Assembly (NCBI RefSeq): GCF_016097555.1 | Contig: NC_054706.1 | Span: forward strand, 26,885,029 to 26,949,028 | Direction of reading: 5' to 3' | DNA from: Gigantopelta aegis | Taxonomy: Eukaryota; Mollusca; Gastropoda; Neomphalida; Peltospiridae | DNA length: 64,000 bases | Shown: positions 12,404 to 22,825 of the stretch, one piece after another | Numbering within the stretch: position 1 is the first letter of the stretch | How the letters are laid out: each line of letters opens with the position of its first letter | The notes under the pieces: model-generated | Databases searched by the model: none | Told to the model about the DNA's origin: nothing | Seen by the model: only the letters and a program-made list of their open reading frames with translations | Program-made: the position numbers and the translations under genes

Positions 12404-13059
12404 CTAGTGATTCGAGGATTTAAGAATTGCATACCTTGAACTTGTACCAGCCTGTGGGGAGACAATATTTGTAGTATTATCCTCAACATGAACCTGTGAA
12501 CTGTCTAAACCCCCATCGATTCCGTGCACTGTGGGATCTTCTTCTCCAAGTATCGCAGCTATCTTCTGTGATATAACTGAAGGCTGCACTGGTGGAGGCC
12601 CACCACCTTGTTATAAAATAAAATAGAATTGAATTGAATTGAATTGAATTGAATTGAATAGAATAGAATAGAATAGAATAGAATAGAATAGAATGAATAA
12701 ATGAATGAATGAATTCATTATCCTTACCCAGATTGTTACTACAACGTTGGTAATTTTAAAATTAATAATGAAATTATGCTTACCAGTTTTTGTAAGTTCC
12801 TTCCGATATTGGCGATATTCGTCTTTCATGGTATAACATAGGTTTTGCCATTTTTTCAGAAAGTCTGCCTCACCACGAATTACAGACGGGTTTCATCTAT
12901 TCAAGCTTGCTTGATTTGAACCCACGCATCGTGGGTTTTTTTGTTTGTTATTGCTGACGAAAACTTGGATGTAAGTAAAGCAAATTGGTTTTCGTATTCT
13001 TCAACCAAACGGTATTTCTCATCTTCGGTGAAATTTGCTTTCCTCTTCTTCTTGTCCAT
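12404..13059 (-). pseudogene. Harbinger Myb/SANT-like DNA-binding protein
   Basis: Starts MDKKKRKANFTEDEKYRLVE at 13059, a trihelix/Myb-like module that in this superfamily binds the transposon ends with the transposase. After a break at about 12900 it resumes in another frame as IRGEADFLKKWQNLCYTMKD, then reaches a splice-donor-like GTAAGC at about 12783. The next piece begins near 12605 (GGGPPPVQPSVISQ) and is acidic. A GAATA/GAATT microsatellite (about 12625-12700) sits in the apparent intron. It is convergent to the transposase gene. Confidence 0.75.
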
Positions 13060-13569
13060 TGTTAGAGTTGGACAGGAAAGGAAAGAGGCGGTTGTAAAAA
13101 TATTTGTAAGAGAAGGGTGTATCAACTAAAAGTGTTAAACATATTCTACCCCTTGCCGCATCCCCAAAGTATACAACAGACAAATATATTATATCTTCCC
13201 CTAAAGTTTTCTAAATTATATTAATACATTAAAAACGTGTTTTTCAGGGTACTTTAAGGTTCATGGAAGGGTATGTGCATTTCATCAACACCCCCAAGTG
13301 ACGCGCCTGTATGAATCCCTCTAACATTTGTAACTGTTCGATGTGTTGGCACAGAGCCAAATCGTTGAAATCGACATGAAATGCATTTCGAGACCCTAGC
13401 AACAACACGTGAGAAACTTTAGGCATGATGCTTAGATTTAGGTATCATACTAAGATATGTATGATACCTAAGTAATTTGATGAATACTAACTAAGTATAA
13501 TGACTAGTTTAGTATGATACTTAGGGTTTAAGTATACTTAAATTAAGAAGTTTTATGAATACGGAGCCA

Positions 13570-14713
13570 GGCCTTCTGTTGCGTCTCTCCGACTCAGTTG
13601 GATAGACTGGAAACAGTCTATAATAAGGCGCTCAGAACAATAACCAAAGTCACTCCTAGTACCCCGAATGACAGTCTGCGTGTTGAGCTCAATATCCTCC
13701 CACTCAGTGTTAGGCGTACCCAACTATGTCTTAGACACTGGTTTAAAACCAAACATTTAGTACCACTTAATCCAGTAGCGGTTATGGAGCCTAATAATGA
13801 TGAATATTTGCATATAGACATTAACTCTACTAGTTAAAGGTTTAACTCTGCTATTAATTTTAACAATAGAATGGCTTCTAACCTTGAACTCTTGGATTTA
13901 AATCTGGATAAATCTTCTCCCTCTTTGGAGCCACCCTGGCTAACTAAACCTCCAAATGTCTCCCTACTTTTAAGAGATGAAACTTTAAAAACTGAGTTTA
14001 ATCCCTTCAAAAATATAATTTTTAAAGCTGCCCTAAATGATTATTATGCTGACTATATGCATATTTACACAGATGGCTCCAAGGATCCTGACACTGGTAA
14101 AGCCGGTATTGCATTTTATGCCATGTCAGGCCTACCTACCACTCCCATTTCTTGCCAATCCAGAATAACTGACCATGTCTCTGTATTTACTACAGAACTG
14201 GTCGCCATTTACTCTGCGCTTAAATGGGTACTATCTGTTTCCAATAAATACCCCGCACCCCAAAAATTTCTTATCCTTTCCGACTCTTTGAGCTCTTTAC
14301 AAGCTCTTCAGAATCTTAAATTCAAGAGTTCATACTTAATTAAACAAATTATAAACATTATTAATTATATTAACAATAAAGGGTATTTTATTACTTTGGA
14401 ATCGGTCCCTGCCCATGTCGGTATCTCTGGCAATGAGCACGCCGATTATTTTGCTAAAAAGGCACTGCTAATGAATAAAATTGAAATCAATATCAAGGTT
14501 AATTTTAATGAAGTTATGGCCATAACGCATAAAAAATTTCTCAAATTTTGGCAAGCAGAGTGGGATAATAAAACAAGACTATGGCACTATTTAATCAAAT
14601 CTAAAATTAATTCTAAAAACCCCACTTTTTCTAATCCTAAAGCCGAAAAGATTATCACTAAACTCCGACTGGGGGTTGTATTTGGACTGAACGACAGCAA
14701 ATATAAAATTTAA
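13570..14713 (+). pseudogene. LINE ORF2, 3' part: RT thumb and RNase H
   Basis: Continues the RT C-terminal region (TQLDRLETVYNKALRTITKV, then LNILPLSVRRTQLCLRHW). A stop at about 13836 falls between this and the RNase H frame. The RNase H domain shows IYTDGSKDPDTGKAGIAF, TTELVAIYSALKWVL, ILSDSLSSLQAL and VPAHVGISGNEHADYFAKKA, with the Asp-Glu-Asp-Asp catalytic set visible. The frame ends at 14711. A piece of the C-terminal zinc region follows to 14826. Confidence 0.85.
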
Positions 14714-14826
14714 AAAAGTAAAACTCCAATGTGTACTACCTGTAACCAATTGGATAACGTAAGACATTATTTGTTTTATTGTAACAAATATAACAATGAA
14801 AGAATTACTTTTAAAAATATAATTAA

Positions 14827-15396
14827 GCGACGGCCATCGTTAACGGCGAGCTCGACGATGAGGAAGAGGAAGGAGAAGATGGCGGCGGTCTGTCGGCCAT
14901 CGACGCGTACTACAACGAAGAGTACACCCCGGACTACTCCAACGTGCTCGACTCGTGGATGGCCGTACCCAACATGGCGTCGTACGAGAAGAGGCGTGCC
15001 GCCTTTAATGCGGCTATAAACACTGGCGACGAAACGAAAACAACAAAGGCGGCCATAGATACTCTTGTTTCCATGGGGATGTACCCGTACCCCGACGACA
15101 AGGGTCGCCGGAGCATAAACAATCTTGGGTGCTATTCCTGCTGTTACGAGATGAGGGGCGTGGACGTCACTAGCAACGACGACGCGTCGTTAATAATAGC
15201 CGACCACCCGACGAACTGTACGTTCCAGAGACTCTCGTTGAATGGAATCATGCACGACGTCACCCGGGAACCGTTCTTTGGCGTGGCGACCCATGACTTC
15301 ACGGGGGGGGGGGGGGGGGGGGCGGCTAACCTGGCGGCTCAACCATTAATAGCGAGCTTGTATGTGATATTTGTACATGATTTTATAATATGGTAA
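14827..15396 (+). other. GC-rich open frame, faintly BIR-like, possibly virus-derived fossil
   Basis: Abruptly follows the truncated LINE. The frame starts ATAIVNGELDDEEEEGED, has strongly GC-ending codons, and runs to a G homopolymer (15303-15322) and beyond. A central part (YEKRRAAF ... GMYPYP ... GCYSCC ... ADHPTNC) has the order of a BIR domain: Arg-x-x-Phe start, Gly-aromatic-x-Tyr, Cys-x2-Cys, then His and Cys. The His-Cys spacing is not canonical. BIR proteins occur in hosts and in several large DNA viruses, including molluscan herpesviruses. Viral origin is a hypothesis. No complete gene is present. Confidence 0.35.
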
Positions 15397-15793
15397 CCAG
15401 AGACTAACTTTAAGCGACGAAATGCGGTTAATGATTTGATTGATCGTATGCCTTGGTTTATATCAATGACACACTGAAGACTGCAACATCATAATATACC
15501 AGAAACCTTTTTCAAGTTGTTTTCCTTTCTTCTTAAAAGAATATAATACACCCGAGCGATAACAAATTGAAACTGGCGATTTGATACTCTCATCAGATCT
15601 ATGTTAATGACAAGCTAGATACTATCAATTACACAAAAACACCGCTGAATAATGGTCCACATTTCCGAATTCATTAAAGGATAAAAGTGATAAATTCAAT
15701 ACCCCTATAACTTTACCGACAAAGCCGCGGGACGACCGCTGCTATTAGGGACAGGATCTACGTGTAGACGGTGATAAGAAAAGAAAAATTAAA
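15397..15793. other. No feature seen
   Basis: AT-rich noncoding sequence without a recognised repeat. Confidence 0.5.
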
Positions 15794-16109
15794 TGTTTTA
15801 TTTAACGACGCACACAATACATTTTATTGACGGTTATATGGCGTCAGACATATTTTTAAGGACCACACAGATCTTAAGAGAGCAAACACGCTGTCGCCAC
15901 TTCATGGGTTACTCTTTTCGATTAGCAGCAAGGGATCTTTTATATGCACCATCCCACAGTCAGGGTAGTACATACCACGGCCTTTGATATACCAGTCGTG
16001 GTGCACTGGCTGGAACGAGAAATAGCCCAATTGGTCCACCGACGGGAATCGATCCCAGACCGACCGCGCATCGAAGGAGCGGTTTACCACTGTGCTACGT
16101 CCCGCCCCT
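15794..16109 (-). mobile_element. tRNA-derived SINE (type 1), full length
   Basis: Head GGGGCGGGACGTAGCACAG at the right end on the minus strand, with a GATCGATTCCCGTCGG B-box region. The shared body and tail end at the left in GCGTCGTTAAATAAAACATT. Confidence 0.88.
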
Positions 16110-16339
16110 TAAAGTGATGAAGACAATGAGGAAATAGTTTTCATATTTATAAATCTGTAAATGAGACAAAATGTTTCCTTTAATTAGTACAATGTATTAT
16201 TGGTTTCGTGTTCACGTAATCCGACTGTGTTGTCTTGTGCTTGTATTTAAAAAATTTTTTTTTTAGCAATCAGATTATGAAACAAACAGAAAACTTTCAC
16301 TTCTTCTTTCCTTCCATTTCCTTCCTTCTTTATTTCAAG

Positions 16340-16715
16340 ACCGGCCTCCGTGGCGTCGTGGCAGGCCATCGGTCTACAGGCTGGTAGGTACTGCGTTCGG
16401 ATCCCAGTCGAGGCATGGGGATTTTTAATCCAGATATCGACTCCAAACCCTGAGTGAGTGCTCCGCAAGGCTCAATGGGTAGGTGTAAACAACTTACACC
16501 GACCAGTGATCCATAACTGGTTCAACAAAGGCCATGGTTTGTGCTATCCTGCCTGTGGGAAGCGCAAATAAAAGATCCCTTGCTGCTAATCGGAAGAGTA
16601 GCCCATGTAGTGGCGACAGCGGGTTTCCTCTCAAAATCTGTGTGGTCCTTAACCATATGTCTGACGCCATATAACCGTAAATAAAATGTGTTGAGTGCGT
16701 CGTTAAATAAAACAC
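16340..16715 (+). mobile_element. SINE (type 2), full length with target duplication
   Basis: Type 2 head ACCGGCCTCCGTGGCGTCGT followed by GGATCCCAGTCGAGGCATGG, then the same body and tail as type 1. It is flanked by a direct repeat TCTTTATTTCAA on both sides (about 16328 and 16729). Confidence 0.88.
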
Positions 16716-16846
16716 TTCTTTCTTCTTTTCTTTATTTCAAAAATATTAATTTCTGTTCATGTGTTAAATTGCATAAATATATCATTGTCATCATTATTTA
16801 TGTATTACGGAGAAGGCCTAGTAAGTTGTAACAGGTAGAGCGGAGC

Positions 16847-16923
16847 GGGGGGGGGGGGGGGGTGGTGGGGGGGGGGGGGGGGGGGGGTGGGTGGGGGGGG
16901 GGCGGTGGGGGGGGGGGGGGGGT

Positions 16924-16993
<70 letters not shown>
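16847..16993. repeat. G-rich low-complexity block, 147 bp
   Basis: Almost pure G with scattered T and C. It gives spurious Pro-rich frames on the other strand and is strongly quadruplex-prone. Base-call and length errors are likely here. Confidence 0.9.
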
Positions 16994-17101
16994 CTGGGGT
17001 GCTCTACCCACCTCCAATAATTCTGAATGGAAAATGTTATACTTGTAAATCTTAAGGTAGAGATTAAGGCGCTCCCTATCATTATCAAATATTGTAAATA
17101 T

Positions 17102-17590
17102 GTATTTATTATAGTTTGCTGTTTTTATTATAAGTTGTTTTTATTATAACTTGAACCGGCCTCGGTGGCGTCGTGGTTAGGCCATCGATCTACAGGCTGT
17201 TAGGTACTGGGTCCGGATCCCAGTCGCGGCATGGGAGTTTTAATCCAAACCCTGACTGAGTGCTCCGCAAGGCTCAGTGGATAGGTGTAAACCACTTGCA
17301 CCGACAAGTAATCCATAACTGGTTCAACAAAGGCCATGGTTTGTGCTATCCTGCCTGTGGGAAGCGCAAATAAAAGATCCCTTGCTGCCTGTCGTAAAAG
17401 TGTAGCCTATGTGGCGACAGCTGGTTTCCTCTTAAAAACAGTGTCAGAATGACCATATGTTTGACGTCCAATAGCCGATGATAAGATAAAAAATCAATGT
17501 GCTCTAGTAGCGTCGTTCAATAAAACAAACTTTACTTTATTATAAGTTGTTTTTATTATAAGTTGTTTTTATTATAAGTTGTATATCTCA
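17102..17590. repeat. 17-bp tandem repeat (TTTTTATTATAAGTTG) split by a SINE
   Basis: Copies at about 17110-17155 and 17533-17585 flank the SINE at 17157-17534, showing that the SINE inserted into a short tandem array. Confidence 0.75.
17157..17534 (+). mobile_element. SINE (type 2)
   Basis: Head CCGGCCTCGGTGGCGTCGTG, a body with AAAGATCCCTTGCTGCCTGT, and a tail variant ending CGTCGTTCAATAAAACAAAC. Confidence 0.88.
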
Positions 17591-17618
17591 AAGCAATAAA
17601 GAACTTGAACTTGCCTGG

Positions 17619-17927
17619 GGCGGGACGTAGCTCAGTGGTGCAGTGCTCGCTGGATGCGCGGTCGGTGTGGGATCGATCCCCGTCAGTGGACCCACTGGGC
17701 TATTTCCCGTTCCAGCCAGTGCACCACGACTGATATATCAAAGGCCGTGGTATATACTACCCCGTCTGTGGGATGGTGCATACAACAGATCCCTTGCTGC
17801 TAATCGAAAAGAGTAGCCCATGAAGTGACGTCAGCGGGTTTCCTCTCTCAATATCTGTGTGGTCCTTAAACATATGTCTGACGCCATATAACCGTAAATA
17901 AAATGTGTTGAGGGCGTCGTTCTTTCT
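17619..17927 (+). mobile_element. SINE (type 1) with target duplication
   Basis: Head GGGGCGGGACGTAGCTCAGT, body and tail complete. It is flanked by TGAACTTGCCT on both sides (about 17606 and 17929). Confidence 0.9.
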
Positions 17928-18418
17928 TTGAACTTGCCTTGGCTATATGGACAATGTAAAGGAAAATATTTAGGGTACCAAGGCTATGTCCTGAAGGGGC
18001 ACGATGGCCATTGAAGATAGACCAAGGCAGATGAGGAGGACGTTTAAAAAAAGCTAAATATACCCACCTTTTCTGTGCCATCCATGAAAAAGAAAATAAA
18101 TTACCGCATTGCCGCATTAATTTTGGAACTTTGGTCTGATCAGAAACCGATTTTGTTTTTTGTTGGCCTTATATACCATATATAAAGAGGACATCACAGG
18201 GAAATCATTTTCTATAATCGCTTCCAATGGCACCCGGGTCATCACCATGGAAAGGTCAATCAAATGTTTTTAACTCTCACATGCTGGAATATCAGCGTGT
18301 GATATTAAATATAATACACGATTTTTCCTCCAAAAGAGCGTGTATATAAAAAAACATCATAATGCACTTTATAACACAACATACGTCATTGTATTATGTA
18401 AGAAAAGTCAAAAGTTTA

Positions 18419-18792
18419 ACGTTTGTTTTGTTTAACGATANNNNNNNNNNNNNNNNNNNNNNNNNNNNNNNNNNNNNNNNNNNNNNNNNNNNNNNNNNNN
18501 NNNNNNNNNNNNNNNNNNNNNNNNNNNNNNNNNNNNNNNNNNNNNNNNNNNNNNNNNNNNNNNNNNNNNNNNNNNNNNNNNNNNNNNNNNNNNNNNNNNN
18601 NNNNNNNNNNNNNNNNNNNNNNNNNNNNNNNNNNNNNNNNCACTGGGTCGGTGCAAGTGGTTTACAACCTACCCTTGAGCTTGCGGAGCCCACTCATTTT
18701 GGAGTCGTATCTGGATTAAAAATTCCATCCTCGACTGGGATCCGAACCCGTACCACCACCGTAACCCGTGGCCTCCCACGCCACCGACACTT
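18419..18792 (-). mobile_element. SINE (type 2) spanning an assembly gap
   Basis: The tail (GTTTGTTTTGTTTAACGA) lies left of the gap. The head, ending near GTGGCGTGGGAGGCCACGG on the minus strand, lies right of it. It interrupts the GT31 pseudogene at 18793-19328. Confidence 0.75.
18441..18640. other. Assembly gap, 200 N
   Basis: Exactly 200 N, a fixed scaffold-gap size. The true length is unknown. Confidence 0.99.
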
Positions 18793-19328
18793 TTGGCAGA
18801 CCGAACAAAAACACTATCCTTAAATTGATCTTCGTAAAAACACATTCTTGTTTGCCCAAGTCTCTCGAAATTATTCTACGTCTCTGAAAATTCTCCGTGG
18901 CACTGTGAACAATAATTAAGAACTTCAAAATTACTCACGTTTGTACATACACTGGGATTGTTTATCACGTATGGGAAATTCGACGTCAGTGGATACAGCG
19001 TGCGTTTTGGTACCTTCCCCACTATTGTCCCCTGCACTCCACTCCGGATTCAGACGACCTCTTCTGAGCAGCTCGGCAAGTCTTTAGGAAGATTCCGGAA
19101 TGTTTAATACAACGTCATAGCTGCCGTCGGGGTTCTCAACAGCACTTTTCATGACAACCCGGGTGTTGTTGAATATTTTCAAAGCCAGACTACGGTACTG
19201 AATGCTTGCAACGTAGATGTAATAGAAAAAACGGGCAGCATCAGTACCAGAAGCGGAGTCGAGTAGTAGATGAACTCCTTAGACCTGAAGTTTTTCAGGT
19301 GCTGTATTATGATTAGGCTAAACGCCAT
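18793..19328 (-). pseudogene. GT31 glycosyltransferase pseudogene fragment
   Basis: On the minus strand an ATG at 19328 begins MAFSLIIIQHLKN and a hydrophobic segment FIYYSTPLLVLMLPVFS that fits a type II signal anchor. After several frame breaks, the conserved GT31 block appears as FLIIVHSATENFQRRRI and INLRIVFLFGLPK. It parallels FNSAWNNFQRRRILRETWAG and IRTIFIMGKPS in the gene at 22826-23833. The copy stops at a type 2 SINE immediately after FGLPK. It is a decayed paralogue of the nearby gene, in the same orientation. Confidence 0.7.
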
Positions 19329-20116
19329 ACCGCTTTCGTTTTTTAGTGATGCTAAGAGGTTTGCCGTCTCTCTTCCTCTCTCTCTCTCGTATTGTTTGTT
19401 CTGCTGCTGCTTATTCTAAAACCCATTCCTTCCACTTGAATTACATAGAATGGTGCCTGCAAAACAATAACAAGAAAAATCAATTACCATGTATGACAAA
19501 CATTCTATTCGTGTCATGTAACATGTCTGACGATTTGAATTTGGAAGTGTGGGAAGATGTGTGTACAGCATTAATCTCCCTGGGGCTACGAGGCCTTGAG
19601 ATTCCTGGATTGGTCTTTAATCGCGCAGTTTTGAATCGCAAACGCAACTGGGTGTATTTTGTGATTTTTAAACTTTCATATACGTGTTGCTGATGATACG
19701 CTTCAGTCTTGTCAGGAGGGATGACACACGCTGTTACGCATCTCCTAGGAAAGTGGAGGTCCTCCAAAGGACGAGCACCTAATAGTGGATCTTCGAAGCA
19801 ATCACGACTGCCTAACGTCCTTTCGACTCTGTCCTGTGCAAAGATACGATTTTGATATCGAAATACGGTTGTGTCGTTCAGATTTATATTTCAGCAAACA
19901 CAAGGTTGCTTCACGCCAAATCAATCGCCACTACAAACATTTTATAATAACAGTGATATGAGCGGTGGATCAGTCCATCTATATAACAATTGTAAAATAA
20001 AAAATCCATATTTGTGTAAAGCATAATTCAAAAACATATTATGATAAAATGACAACAGAAATTAATGCTTTTGGGGAATAATACAAGTGAATGTTGCTGA
20101 TCTAAGACATTAACCT
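19329..20116. other. No gene recognised
   Basis: A 115-codon open frame at 19346-19693 (+) has no recognisable domain and no supporting context. Otherwise noncoding. Confidence 0.4.
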
Positions 20117-20234
20117 GGGGCCTAATTCACAAAGGTCTCTTAGGCTCTGCTAGACAACAAAGCATCTTCTTTGCAAGTATTTTAGCATTGCACTGCGAGA
20201 TCGCAAAGTTGCGAGAGTTTAGTGAAATAGGCCC
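20117..20234. mobile_element. Small MITE with 17-bp terminal inverted repeats
   Basis: The left end GGGGCCTAATTCACAAAG matches the complement of the right end GGGGCCTATTTCACTAAA. The 118-bp element has no coding capacity. This end type is common in Harbinger-related MITEs, though no clear target duplication is visible. Confidence 0.65.
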
Positions 20235-20458
20235 CATATCGAGCCATTACGTAATCACTGCGATGCCCTATTTGTGTTTTGTGTTATCTTTTAGCAAACC
20301 TGCTATCTAATTATTGAACGCATAGAAAACTTTATTGCGTCTTTTCTCTGTTTTCTTTATTCTTTCTTTGTTTCTCTCTTTCAATAATATTTATTTCTGT
20401 TCATATTTAAATTGCACAAATATAATACTATCGTAACATGTATGTATTATGGAGAAGG

Positions 20459-20822
20459 CCCGTCGGTAAACCCATTGGGCTATTTCTCGTTCTAGCCAGT
20501 GCTCCACAACTGGTGTAACAAAGGCCGTGATATGTACTACCCTGTCTGTGGGATGGTGCATATAAAAGACCCCTTGCTGCTAATCGAAAAGAGTAGCCTA
20601 TTTGGCGACAGCGAGTTTCCTCTAAAAAACAGTGTGGTCCTTAACCATATGTTTGACGTCCAATAGCCGATGATAAGATAAAAAAATCAATGTGCTGTAG
20701 TAGACACTGATATTCTAAAAAAGAAAATATATTTAATATGTAAGTTTAATCGTAGATATGTTTTATTAGTCGGAAACATCTTACAATGCAGCAAACTCAG
20801 GAATGTCCCTTTAATATATATG
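20459..20822 (+). mobile_element. Truncated SINE (type 1) followed by the right end of a TTAA MITE
   Basis: The SINE body lacks its head and runs to GTGCTGTAGTAG at about 20705. From there to 20819 lies the right part of the MITE family seen complete at 33976-34301, ending CTCAGGAATGTCCCTTTAA. This fits a MITE inserted in a SINE tail that later lost its left half. Confidence 0.7.
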
Positions 20823-21148
20823 AAATATGTGTTATAAACCAATTCATAAATGATCAATGTAATGGTAATTAACGTCTAAGCCCTTGAACGGCAGATCACT
20901 CGGGCTACAGAATGATATAAATTCAACACTTGTACGAAAAACAAAAAGACGGAAAAAAAGGCATGAGTGTTTAAACGATACGACAACACACTGATTTTAA
21001 TCTGTGGGTATTCGGTGTCAGTTACAGGTCACTTGCATCACTTAAGACGTTTAAGGGTGCAAGAAGAAACCCTCTTCCGTCGCAAAGACCACACCAAGCT
21101 TGGATAGGGCACGACGAGGCGTCAAGCAAATAATCCAATGAATCTTAA
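20823..21148. other. No feature seen
   Basis: Noncoding, no recognised repeat. Confidence 0.5.
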
Positions 21149-21157
21149 ACAGGTGCG

Positions 21158-21276
21158 TGGGGCGGGATTTAGCTCAGTCGTTTGAGTGCTCGCTTGAGGT
21201 GCTTGCGTCGCAGGATCGAACCACCTCGATGGATTCATTAAGCAGTGGTGTCGTTAAACAAAACTAACTTTAAACT
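21158..21276 (+). mobile_element. Short SINE (type 3 head) with 13-bp target duplication
   Basis: Head GGGCGGGATTTAGCTCAGTC with CTTGCGTCGCAGGATCGAAC, then a jump straight to the tail GTGGTGTCGTTAAACAAAAC, so the body is internally deleted. It is flanked by AAACAGGTGCGTG on both sides, showing that this short form itself transposed. Confidence 0.85.
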
Positions 21277-21329
21277 TTTTAAACAGGTGCGTGTGCCAAA
21301 ATCTATAGACTGTGGCTTACATACTTATT

Positions 21330-21445
21330 TACTTATACGTATTTGACGTGCCTATATCCAAATAAGGTTCAAGCACGCTCTCCTGGTGGCACAGTCCAGG
21401 AGCCTGCTCTGACTCTCCGGGACAAAAAGACTTAGTCTAAGAGGT
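21330..21445. repeat. Dispersed repeat fragment (shared with 53895-54075)
   Basis: Contains CCTATATCCAAATAAGGTTC and AAGCACGCTCTCCTGG, matching CTTATATCCAATTGAGGTTC and AAGCACGCTGTCCTGG at 53905. It is a decayed copy of a dispersed element. Confidence 0.6.
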
Positions 21446-22095
21446 AGATGTCTTCAATCAGAATTTTAGGTAAGGAAAGTTTGAAAGTCTACTTTATATC
21501 AAAATTGGTGCCGATTCCAAAAATAGAAGTCTTATTGATCCCATTAATACAAAATTGCCATTTGGGTCAACAACAAAAAAAATGGCGAGCAAATTTTTCT
21601 TAAGAAGTGCGTTACACGTTTTATTCTGACAAAGGAAATTAAAAAACAAAACAAAAAAAACAATAGACATTTAAATAAGCCTCTTGTTTTATAAATCGCC
21701 AGATTCTGATATATTAGAAACATGTTTATATAAAATAGTTGTGCTTCTTTGTCGCAAACAATAAATACCATGCACATGCATTGCAATAATTATACATCAA
21801 ACCAAACATGCATACGCACGCAAACACGCACGAACGCACAATCGCAAAACGTTTATTTAGCTATAAAATATATACCTACCTATGTACTAAATACATATAT
21901 AGCTACCTACTTTCCCAGTTTCCCAGTATTTATTTTTTCGTACTTTAGTGTCCAAAATTACAAGTTATAATTACCGCATAAATGTACGAATTGTATATGT
22001 ATCATATGGTTATTGCACACTTTCGACGTTTTGATTGACAGCCGATAATCCCTACTGGCGAAGGAAGCGGGGGTAGGGGATGGGGCAGCAGTGAT

Positions 22096-22097
<2 letters not shown>

Positions 22098-22182
<85 letters not shown>
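22098..22182. repeat. (TA)n(TG)n microsatellite
   Basis: Compound dinucleotide repeat. The rest of 21446-22305 shows no gene. Confidence 0.95.
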
Positions 22183-22186
<4 letters not shown>

Positions 22187-22309
22187 CCCTCCCTCCCACC
22201 CCCCTTCACATTTTGCACCTTCCTACGCCAGTGGTCCCGATCGAGTCAATCTTCTGTCAGTCAAAACATTGAAGTGTGTAATAGACACGCGTATTACTAC
22301 AGCAAGTTC

Positions 22310-22510
22310 ATAGGCGTACCGGGTCCCATTTTTATTTTTGTGGGGTGGGGGAGGCAGACTGAATTTTACCCGAATTAAACGAAATACCCGAATCTGGATG
22401 ATATTTATTCATATTAGCATTACTGCCAAACAGCTATCTAGGGAGGCAAACGAATCACTACGCATTTGTACTTATGGACTACAACTAGTATTGTGGGTAG
22501 AATGGTTTCA
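22310..22510. repeat. Dispersed repeat, copy also at 37275-37445
   Basis: Both copies share AATTAAACGAAA..GCCCGAATCTGGAT, TTATTCATATTAGCATTACT and AAACGAATCACT.CGCATTT in order. Noncoding and of unknown class. Confidence 0.7.
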
Positions 22511-22825
22511 TTCCACCTCATTTAGACCGAATATCTCTATCGGTTTTGCCCGAATTTGAGGATTTGCCCTGAGGGAGTACATTTATGCGGTAACTCACTT
22601 TTGTCATGCAACCATGCTTCCTATTGACTTGATAACCCCCTACCTGATAATTCGAAGTGTTATCATATCACTAGGAAATCAGGTGTGCGCATGATGTTTG
22701 CTAAATTTTTAGGTAGGTCATTTTCTCATTTTCAAAACATCCATTTACAGGATCGCACGTGATCGCAGTCTCTGGGTGTTGGTATTGGTTCAGCGCTATT
22801 TTGTTATTTAGAGTACAGTTTTGCT

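Larger units (their letters stand above)
10360..13566. mobile_element. PIF/Harbinger DNA transposon inserted in the LINE
   Basis: The ends are GGTCCGTATTCATAAA on the left and the complement of GCTCCGTATTCATAAA on the right. They are flanked by a perfect CAG target duplication (10357-10359 and 13567-13569). Joining the flanks restores the LINE frame (QYGAQ then AFCCVSPTQLDRL), which proves the insertion. The 3.2-kb element has the classic two-gene Harbinger layout: a DDE transposase on + and a Myb/SANT-like protein on -. A SINE lies between them. Confidence 0.93.
6481..14826 (+). mobile_element. Non-LTR retrotransposon (I/Nimb-type LINE with RNase H), decayed
   Basis: Order of parts: CCHC zinc-knuckle ORF1 (about 6545-7341), apurinic endonuclease (from 7858), reverse transcriptase (about 9240-10356 and 13570-13840), RNase H (about 14050-14460) and the start of a terminal zinc-finger region (CTTCNQLDNVRHYLFYC near 14730). 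Endonuclease plus RT plus RNase H in this order is typical of the I-group LINEs (I, Nimb and relatives). The 5' boundary is uncertain. The 3' end is cut sharply at 14826, where AT-rich LINE gives way to GC-rich sequence, so the 3' UTR is missing. A Harbinger transposon at 10360-13566 splits the RT. Without it the LINE would be about 5.1 kb. Confidence 0.88.

Noticed and set aside
16805-17017. Proline-rich proteins on the minus strand
   Set aside because: Translation of a G homopolymer block.
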